NCBI RefSeq assembly: GCF_023159225.1
Contig: NC_063174.1
Span: 27,859,983 to 27,923,982 of the forward strand
Length of the DNA stretch: 64,000 bases
Source of the DNA: Perognathus longimembris pacificus
Lineage: Eukaryota > Chordata > Mammalia > Rodentia > Heteromyidae
Direction: 5' to 3'
Shown: in pieces, positions 57,024 to 64,000 of the stretch
How positions within the stretch are numbered: position 1 is the stretch's first letter
Layout of the letters: every line of letters starts with the position of its first letter
Program-made: the position numbers and the translations under genes
The notes under the pieces: generated by a model
Told to the model about the DNA's origin: nothing
What the model saw: only the letters and a program-made list of their open reading frames with translations
The model's database searches: none

Positions 57024-57564
57024 CTGAAAATACCTTTTTGACACTCCTCTTTCTTTCCTTTCGAGTATATATCAAGTAATGGAATGCTGATTCATATGGT
57101 TGTTTTAGTTCTGTTTTGTTTTTTTTTTTGAGAAACTTCAATACACCATGGCTATACTCCCATTAACACTGTGTGAGAGTTCCCCTTTCTTTGTCATCCT
57201 GGTTAACATTTGTTACTGTCTTTTTGATAATAGCCATTTTAACTGATATGAGATATTTCACCATGTTTCTGACTTGCATTTCCCTGAAGAACACATCTAC
57301 TTTAAAAAAATTCACAAATTGTGCATAGTTGCTTCATAGTTTGGAAATGCACAGGCATATTCATACAAGCATAGTTATTTAATCAGTGCCAGTGACATTT
57401 AACCCTTAGACCATCAGCTTTGTGAAGGCAGGCATAGTGTTTGACTGCTTCACCATCTCGCATGGGTGTGTTATATGAACTATAAATATCTCACTGGAAA
57501 ATGCTACTTAAATATGATTTCTTGTCCATTAAATTGGGAGAATCCAAAAATTTAAAAAAATCTA

Positions 57565-57690
57565 TTGATCCAGGTGCTGATAGCTCACATCTGCAATGCC
57601 AGCTACTCAGGAGGATGAGATATGAGGATCAAGGTTCGAAGCCAACTTGGGCAGATAAGTGCACGACAGTCTTACTACCAGAGAACTAGT
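57565..57690 (+). mobile_element. 7SL/B1-like SINE fragment
   Basis: tgatagctcacatctgcaat, cagctactcaggaggatgag, gaagccaacttgggcagata. Confidence 0.75.
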
Positions 57691-58500
57691 AAAGTGCCAG
57701 AATAAGGTATGAGCACCAGTCATGGGCAAGTAAAACAAATGCATTGAGGGTTTTTTTTGGTGCTGTCTCAAAGGAAAAACATAATCAGACCATATAGTTA
57801 GATGTTTCCCATTCTCAGAAATCACTGATATTTATCTTCCAAGAAATATTCTATGAAATATCAAATCAAGTGTGCAGTGGTTTGCTAGTTTGTGAAGTTT
57901 TTCACTTTTAATAATTGAGGAGCAGACACAGGAAGCAATGTAAGGGTAAAGGCCACTTGCTGAATGCGCAAGGGAGCCTCGTGTCTCTGAAATACTTTGA
58001 AATGTTGCTGCAAATGAATGGATCTGATCATTTCAGTCTTCGTACTAGGGACATAATTCTAGGGATCTGCACACCTGGTATGCTGCACCTGCCTTCTATA
58101 AAGGTGACCAGTAGTAATGACAGAGTGAAGGGCTCACATCCAAGGTTGGTGGGTGTCAAGGTTGGTGATTACAATTTGGAGAGAGTGAAAGTCCCTCTGG
58201 GACACATCCTTATCATAGAACTCAATGCTCTGAATGAGGACGCCTGAGCTTCTGGAAGAAGCAAACCTCATGTCATCAGCCAGCACTCCTTCAGCAGAAC
58301 CTGGTGACATGGTACCCTTTAACAACACTAGAACATAACTTAAAGATAAACTTTTCATCAAGGAATTAAGACATATTTGATCATGCAGTCAGAGAGAGTG
58401 GAAGATGCTTTCATAGCTTTTCAAACAAGACCAGCAATGTCAAAGCATGCTCTTTCCTCTGCCATTCCCTTATTCCCCTCTGCCCTCCAAAGATTTTCAA
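57691..58500. other. Unique intergenic DNA
   Basis: No repeats recognised. The 110-codon frame 57915-58247 has no known domain. Confidence 0.4.
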
Positions 58501-58870
58501 AGTGTTCAGGGCCATGATGTTGTCCAGTTTTGCTACTAACTTTGCTTTTTTGCCTGATCTTTTGTTTCAAAGTCTGCTTTTTCCCCCCTTGCGTGCTCAC
58601 TGAAGCCTAATTGTGGGGGGTCAAGCTATAATTAGTTTATATATGAAGCTTAATTCATTATGGCTCTTTTGGTATTAGGCTCAAATGGGCTTTGATGTCT
58701 GGCTGAAGCTTTGATCCCAGACCCTCAAATGGTGGTCATCACCCAAACTCAAAGGATTTCCCTTTACTCCCTCCCTCCCCCATTTGGAGACTACTTTCTC
58801 CAATTGCATCATTTGTGTTTGTTTGGCCATAAAAGCTGCATGTTATCATTTTGTGGCTCTTCTCTATAGC
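58501..58870. promoter_or_regulatory. Candidate Wnt-responsive distal element
   Basis: Repeat-free. CTTTGATG (58690-58697) and CTTTGATC (58709-58716) are TCF/LEF-type sites 11 bases apart, with a CTCAAAGG near 58749 in the other orientation. Homeobox-type TAATTAG is at about 58631. About 3.8 kb upstream of the DACT1 start codon. Regulatory role is inferred from motifs only. Confidence 0.35.
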
Positions 58871-59480
58871 AAAGTGTGCCGTGCTCCTTTACTCTGCCTG
58901 CAGCAGAATGTTCACTGCTAGACTAGTAATTTGTAGAATGATGCTTAGACTCTGATGGGTGCTGATAGGAATTGCTCTGCCCAAGTGCAAGGCTGTAGAC
59001 TGGGTGATCTGAGAACCCTTGTAGCTTTGCCCAGGAAGTATGTTTCCACATAGATCACATAATTATAGCATATTCAATTAAGAGATCCACATTGTTTCTC
59101 ATGTGTGTACCTTTATTCTCCAGGTCATCTGCATAGCAGATCCATTCCATCTTTAGTGCCATACTTTCTAAGTATCTATAAATATTTGTTTGTTTTCTGA
59201 GAAGACAGAGCCCTGGAGGGGTAGATGGTTAGGGGGAAGCAAAAAAAAAAATAAATAAAGGAACTAACTAGGAATGAACCCAACTTGAAAGGAGCTAACA
59301 TATAGCATTAGTCTGGGCAAGATGCACCAGAACCCGCTTTTAAAAGAGAGAAAGAAAAATCAAAACCATGGGGGAAATTGAGAGAGTGTCAGCACTGGAA
59401 GGGAGCAGTGAGTCATTCTTTAAACTGCCTCTCAAAAACCTGCAACTAAACAAAGAACCAGAAAGGGAAGAGAATGTAGG
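58871..59480. other. Unique intergenic DNA
   Basis: Nothing recognised. Confidence 0.4.
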
Positions 59481-59960
59481 AAATGAGACCAGAGAGGAGA
59501 ATATTTGGCTGTTAGGTTAAGAGAATAGGGTCAAGCCAGCCAGTTGCACTTAATCTGATGACATTGGGACTTTTCCTGGAAAAACAATTACAGCACTAGG
59601 CTCCTTGTTTCTGACTTCATTTGACAGCTCAGGTTTGTTTTAATTGGCATGTGAATGAACAGCATTATTTATTAATGTGTAATGGATCCTTTGGAAAGGC
59701 TAAACTTTATTCCTATTTGTGACCATTTTATTGGTGGTGCCATCTGAATAATTAGTTTTAATATTTAAACTTGCTGGAACACTTTTTCATGGAGATGGAC
59801 AAGCTGTTTTGGCAAATGGTTTGCTTTGGACTAATGAGACAGCTCAAAGTGGCATTTGGTGGTGGTGGGGGTGGGTGGGAACGTGGGGAGATTTGGAGAC
59901 ACAGTGATTTGCCTGTCTGCTTTAACAAGATTTATTAGTAGTGTGTAAAAACGACTCAGC
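59481..59960. promoter_or_regulatory. Candidate conserved noncoding element
   Basis: Repeat-free AT-rich block with TAATTGG, TTATTTATTAATG, CTGAATAATTAG and TTTTAATATTTAAAC-type homeodomain/FOX-like motifs, about 2.6-3 kb upstream of DACT1 exon 1. No coding signal. Conservation not measured. Confidence 0.3.
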
Positions 59961-60164
59961 TTCCCCCCCCAACTATATAAATATAGTTGTCAATGTGTGA
60001 CATAACACAGGCCACAACAATAGGCTCCACCCAACTAGAAGGAATCTAATTCAGAACTAGAAAGCAATTCATTTATTTAGAAATGAGTAAAATGGAGCAA
60101 TGACAGAAGACATGGGTGAGAGGCATTTGGAAGGCATGTCTTTGTGTGTGTGTGTGTGTGTATA

Positions 60165-60405
60165 CTGCTGATGGGACTTAAAGTAAGGGCCTAAGAGCTG
60201 TCTCAGTTTTTTCTGTTTAAGGCTAGCACTCTATCACTTAGGCTACAGCTCCACTTCCAGATTCCCACCCCCCCGCCCCCCCCCCAACTGAAGATAAGTA
60301 TCTCAGGGATTTTCTTGCTCCTGTTAGCTTGGAAGTGCAATGCTCAGATCTCAGCATCCCGAGTAGTTAGGAATACAGTCATGAGCCACAGGCATCTGGC
60401 TGTCA
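60165..60405 (-). mobile_element. 7SL/B1-Geo composite SINE
   Basis: Antisense: gggacttaaagtaagggcct, tctgtttaaggctagcactc, tcccgagtagttaggaatac. C-rich insertion at 60268-60287; a GT tract (60142-60160) at its tail. Confidence 0.82.
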
Positions 60406-61150
60406 TTGTTGTTCAGTATCTTAAAATTAGGGAATGAAATTAGTTCTTGTATTATCGTGTTAGGGTTTGACATGAAGTAGGTTAGGAACGTCTGAATGTA
60501 ACTTCAGTTTTAGACCTAGGATCTTGTTCATTATGAATTAAGGCTGTAGTTCTTTCCCGGGGGAGGGGGGGCAGAGGTGGGGAGGGAGAAATGGGAAGCA
60601 ATGCTGAGGAGAGGTGAGTGGCAAGGGAGTTTTTACTTTTGTTTTTATCTTTTTGGTAAATGTGGACTTAATGCTATTTGTTGTAGAGATTAAATGGGTC
60701 CTATTAAGTTTTAAAGTGAGCTGAAAAGTATGCTAATGAGAAAACAATTTCCATCTAACTTACCTTCTCCAGAGTCTAGCAGTAAGCAATTACCAGTTGA
60801 ATGCTAGCCAGGCCCAGTGCTAAGAGCTGTGACCTAAGGAGAATAACAAAATGGTCCCAGCCTTTTGGGAGCTTTTGTGATGTGGCAGGAGAGAGGAGTC
60901 ACACACACACACACACACACACACACCCCCCACACACCCTACATACACAGGTAATACAAACCCAGATAATAAACCAAGCAATAGCATATGGACCAAATAC
61001 ATTTATGCAATTGAGTTCAGAGGGAAAGAAAAATTCTTAGCAATGGTAAGCAGCTGGGCAAAATTGTAAAATTATAAAATACAGATACTTGTGTGTGAAC
61101 TACAGCCAATTGTGGATTGCTGTGTTCAATTTCTGAGGTGCTTGGATGCA
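60406..61150. other. Unique DNA with a (CA)n tract
   Basis: CA microsatellite at 60899-60925. No other element recognised. Confidence 0.45.
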
Positions 61151-61153
61151 CTA

Positions 61154-61155
61154 CA

Positions 61156-61238
<83 letters not shown>

Positions 61239-61239
61239 G
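61154..61239. repeat. (CTAT)n tetranucleotide microsatellite
   Basis: About 21 uninterrupted CTAT/ATCT units; the Tyr-Leu-Ser-Ile frames are repeat translations. Confidence 0.97.
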
Positions 61240-61845
61240 GTGCTGTTCAGTTGGCAAGCCAGAACTGTACCTTACCGAAATTCCCTATGAGCTGTGTCTC
61301 TAGCAAAGGTGACTGTATCACAGATGACACTCGAAGGGGAAATTTGTTAAGATCCTCTGCAGGAAGGGAGGGGACTTGTCATTTCTCCAAGAGATAGGTT
61401 GTTTTAGTAGATCCATTTTACCTCTGGGGGAAACATGGGCACAGACAGAGCAAAGTGACCCGCCTACATCGTCATCCATGGATGAAACAGGGATTCAGAT
61501 TCTTGCTAGGATGGATTTGGAGTCAGTTGCCTGAGTGAACGGAGACTAAATAAAAACAATAAACAAATAAAAACCCTAGGGGTGCACATGTGCACTGGTA
61601 AACCCCAGGCTTTCAGATGTAAGCCCTGTAGCTTGCGTAGAGCGACACCCTACTGCCTAATTTTACATGCCTTCCATCATTAAGTCTTCTTTAAAAAACT
61701 AGAACTTCAGACGTTTAGAACAACATTGCATTGTACTCCATATTGCTTTCTTTTATCAAATGAGTTCCACCCCTCCTCCAACTCACCCAAAACTCAAATA
61801 CATTCTCAGTAAATTGCTCGACGCAGTGAAAGAAACCTCAATCGG
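61240..61845. other. Unique DNA upstream of the CpG island
   Basis: No repeats recognised; GC content rises toward 61840. Confidence 0.45.
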
Positions 61846-62068
61846 TCCGCCGACCTGAGTGGACGCGTGGGGGAAAGTGTTAAATTTAGATCGTGGGCTG
61901 TAACTTGGCAGAATTTCAGAAAGTTCTCTGGGGAACCCAGCTGCGTGCCCCTCGGCGGACACTGCCTGCGAGGCGCCTCGGCTGTAACTAGACGCGGATT
62001 CGGGCACTGGGAAAGAACCAAGGAGGAGCCAGGGAAAGCTGGGTGCAGTGAATGGGAAAGGGGCTCGT

Positions 62069-62116
62069 CGGGGTGGGGTGGGGGATGGGGATGAGGGGGG
62101 GGAGCGAGGAGGGGGC
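62069..62116 (+). promoter_or_regulatory. G-quadruplex-type G-run
   Basis: At least five runs of four or more G separated by short loops (GGGG, GGGGTGGGGG, GGGG, GGGGGGGG, GGGGGCG). Sits in the proximal promoter, about 410-460 bases upstream of the ATG. Confidence 0.7.
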
Positions 62117-62439
62117 GTGTTCGTGGGCGTGGCGTGCCGGGGGCGAGGCAGTCCGGCTCGCGGATAGGCGGGCTGCGGGATCCTGACAGTCAAGGAGAGC
62201 GAGGCTCCGAGTGCGGGGCCGGCGTGGGGAGGCGGCCGCCGGGCAGAGCGGTCGGGCCACCACGCAAGGAGGAGCTTGGGGCAGGCGGTTATCAACTACG
62301 GGGCCACAGCTCTGGACGCGTGGCGACGGCAGACGGCGCGGCCCGGTCCCGGAGCCCTCCCGCCGGCTGCAGCACGCGGGATCCGGGAGCTCCCCGCCTG
62401 GGCCCTCAGTCGCGGTGCGGGACTCCGCCTCGGGGCGGC

Positions 62440-62463
62440 ATGAGCTGGCGGCCGCAGCCCTAG
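62440..62463 (+). CDS. Short upstream ORF in the DACT1 leader
   Basis: ATG at 62440, seven codons (MSWRPQP), stop TAG at 62461-62463, 65 bases before the DACT1 ATG and out of frame with it. Context has G at -3, so it could be read by scanning ribosomes if transcription starts upstream. Relevance depends on the unmapped start site. Confidence 0.45.
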   Translation: MSWRPQP

Positions 62464-62528
62464 CGCGTCGCACCTCTGTCCCGGCAGTTCCGCCGCACTG
62501 ACCGGCGGTTGCTGGCGGGTTGGGGGCA

Positions 62529-62864
62529 ATGAAGCCGAGTCCGGGCAGCACGGCGAGGGAGCTGGAGCCAGCCGCACCGGCTCGGGGCGAGCAGCGTGCG
62601 GCGGAGCCCGAGGGGCGCTGGCGGGAGAAGGGCGAGGCGGAGTCGGAGCGCCAGCGCACTCGGGAGCGGCTGGAGGCCACGCTGGCCGGGCTGGCGGAGT
62701 TGGAGTACCTGCGCCAGCGCCAGGAGCTGCTGGTTCGGGGCGCCCTGCGCTGCTCAGGGGGCGCGACGCGGGGCGCGGGCGAGCTTCCGGGGGACGCGGT
62801 GCAGCGCAGCCGCCTGGAGGAGAAGTTCTTGGAGGAGAACATCTTGCTGCTTCGGAAGCAATTG
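62529..62864 (+). CDS. DACT1: DACT1 exon 1 coding part (Dapper homolog 1)
   Basis: First 112 codons of DACT1, a cytoplasmic scaffold that binds Dishevelled and tunes Wnt/beta-catenin and planar-polarity signalling. The protein starts [14 protein letters not shown] and contains [19 protein letters not shown] and [19 protein letters not shown], stretches I recognise as the conserved DACT1 N-terminus. Heptad-like leucines here begin the leucine-zipper/coiled-coil region used for dimerisation. The start is ATG 62529 (G at -3); an apparent extension upstream uses TTG and is rejected. The frame ends in phase 0 after codon 112 at a GTAGGT donor. Residues 75-90 are a variable Gly/Ala-rich linker. The Dishevelled-binding middle and the C-terminal PDZ-binding motif lie on later exons outside the window. 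Confidence 0.95.
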
Positions 62865-62870
62865 GTAGGT
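62865..62870 (+). other. DACT1: Splice donor of DACT1 exon 1
   Basis: TTG|GTAGGT: a GT donor exactly between codons 112 and 113 (phase 0). Reading on past it gives sequence unrelated to DACT1, which supports splicing here. Confidence 0.88.
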
Positions 62871-64000
62871 CCGTGCTCCGAGGTGAGCGCGGCAGGCCTG
62901 CCGAGGGGCTGGAGGGTGGACGCGAGCGAGATCGCCTCTTGTGGGGGGCAGTTTTTGCTGTCTGGCTTTTCGCGATCCCGCACCCACTCACATCCTCCGG
63001 GGGGCCCCCCAGTACTGGGTCTGCCCCGGGAGCGTGGGCTACCGACGCCCACACATTCCTAGGGTGTGCTTGGTTGCTTTGTGCAGGTGAGGGGCTGGCA
63101 AGCCCGCGCGGACTGCGGAGCCCCAGGTGGCTTCAGCGTCCCCCATTTCCACCCCCGTCTTGCACGCAGGCTATTTAGACTGATGGTTCTAGCCTGAAAA
63201 GACTTTCCAGTTAGATCAGCACATGTCCTCTCCGCAGAGGTTTGCGCACCCCGACTCGAAATGCTGTTTTATTTGGAGATGTCCCTCGCTTTATCTCCTC
63301 CAGTAGAGAAGGGACAAAAGCCAGGGGAGCTTGTAGCGAGCTTCACTGTCCAAACCCGAGTTTTCTGTAGCGCCTTCGGGAAGCCTTGCCCCTCCCTCCC
63401 AGGGCTCGCCTCCATCAGGCCCCTTCCACACTGGGCTGTTGCTTAGCTTCAAATAGAAGTCCTTTGTATAAGGTAGCTAAAACTCGATGCAAATGATTGC
63501 CATTTTTTTTTTTTTTGACTAGAGAACTTGACCCCCCGCCCCCATATTTGCTGTGTTTTGCCAGCTGCGATTGGTGGTCGAGGTGGGAGAAAGGAGAACC
63601 TCCTCTCAGGAAATACTTATCTTATTGGATTTCTGTCAGGGGCACAGTCATTCTATGCAGGCTTCATTAATAGGGAAGAAAAAGAACTTTGGACCTTAAT
63701 GTGTGGAGAACAGCTTTTGACCCCGCCTCAGAATAATGGCGGCAGCTTTGTTTCAGTCATCTCAAAATGTAGTTTTGGAAACAGCAAAACGCTCCCTATT
63801 TGACCATGTGACACAAGGACACATTGGCCCTCTTAACATAAGGTGATGGTGATGTGTGTTGTCATGTGTTCTCCCGCATTACATCTTAACAGATTATTAA
63901 TTTAGGGTTCATTTTTTTCCTGGAAAAAAAAACTAAAGATTTTTCAAACTTGATTTACATTTTCAAGTTTTCTACATCATAGGACAGAAAGAAAGAGCAG
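62865..64000 (+). other. DACT1: DACT1 intron 1 (5' part)
   Basis: GC-rich to about 63180, then ordinary unique sequence with a T-run (63505-63518). No repeats of the families seen upstream. The intron continues beyond the window. Confidence 0.8.

Larger units (their letters stand above)
56060..57310 (-). mobile_element. Ancient L1, antisense, split by SINEs
   Basis: Parts 56060-56550 (tctctattatccattctact, tattccattgtgtttatata) and 57025-57310 (ccatggctatactcccatta, actgatatgagatatttcac) are the 3' UTR and ORF2 C-terminal region of an old mammalian L1 in reverse. Two SINEs lie between. Confidence 0.75.
61850..63180. promoter_or_regulatory. DACT1: CpG island promoter of DACT1
   Basis: Dense CpG and GC-rich sequence begins abruptly near 61850 and fades near 63180, enclosing the first coding exon. 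No TATA box is seen; GC-box/KLF-type motifs cluster at 62110-62150 (GGGGGCGTG, GGGCGTGGC, GGGGGCGAGGC), as in broad CpG promoters. The transcription start cannot be fixed from sequence. Long frames on both strands here (for example antisense 61988-63052) reflect high GC, not genes. Confidence 0.88.

Noticed and set aside
61988..63052. 354-codon antisense open frame across the CpG island
   Set aside because: Long frames arise by chance in GC-rich DNA. It overlaps the DACT1 exon in antisense, is Pro/Ser/Arg-rich and has no recognised domain.
62520..63062. Extended 180-codon frame through DACT1 exon 1
   Set aside because: It begins at TTG rather than ATG and reads past a good GT donor into sequence unrelated to DACT1; only 62529-62864 is coding.

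Overview
This is mammalian nuclear DNA, almost certainly from a rodent of the superfamily Geomyoidea (kangaroo rats, pocket mice, pocket gophers). The main evidence is a two-part SINE present in about 20 copies. Its left half is an ID-like, tRNA-Ala-type monomer and its right half is the 'Geo' monomer, the arrangement described for the Geomyoidea-restricted IDL-Geo family. The species cannot be fixed from this window.

Only one protein-coding gene is supported. At the right end, on the + strand, a CpG island (about 61.85-63.2 kb) holds the first coding exon of DACT1 (Dapper 1, a Dishevelled-binding Wnt modulator). The ATG is at 62529, the reading frame runs 112 codons to a GT splice donor at 62865, and the window then ends inside intron 1. 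A 7-codon upstream ORF and a strong G-quadruplex-type G-run lie in or just above the 5' leader.

The other ~62 kb looks like 5' intergenic DNA. It is a dense mosaic of retroelements: IDL-Geo SINEs, a second composite SINE (7SL/B1-like left half with a Geo-like right half), plain B1-like and ID-like elements, one nearly complete but dead L1 (16.2-20.8 kb, 14-bp target-site duplication), several 5'-truncated L1 tails, ancient L1, MIR and L2-type pieces, and LTR or endogenous-retrovirus remnants (4.1-4.6, 35.7-38.3, possibly 43.8-44.3, and 49.9-50.3 kb). A processed pseudogene of SCOC, internally deleted, sits antisense at 24.16-24.71 kb with a perfect 14-bp duplication. Microsatellites are abundant and many are attached to SINE tails. 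A (GAC)(GAA)/(TTC)(GTC) pair at 52.7-53.2 kb forms a large inverted repeat.

Between the repeats are unique stretches. A few (about 5.0-5.4, 29.1-29.5, 40.95-41.45, 58.5-58.85 and 59.5-59.95 kb) look by composition and motif content like candidate distal regulatory elements for DACT1. They include two RFX X-box-like palindromes and a pair of TCF/LEF motifs. These regulatory readings are inference. No new multi-gene system, CRISPR array, or bona fide tRNA or rRNA gene was found.
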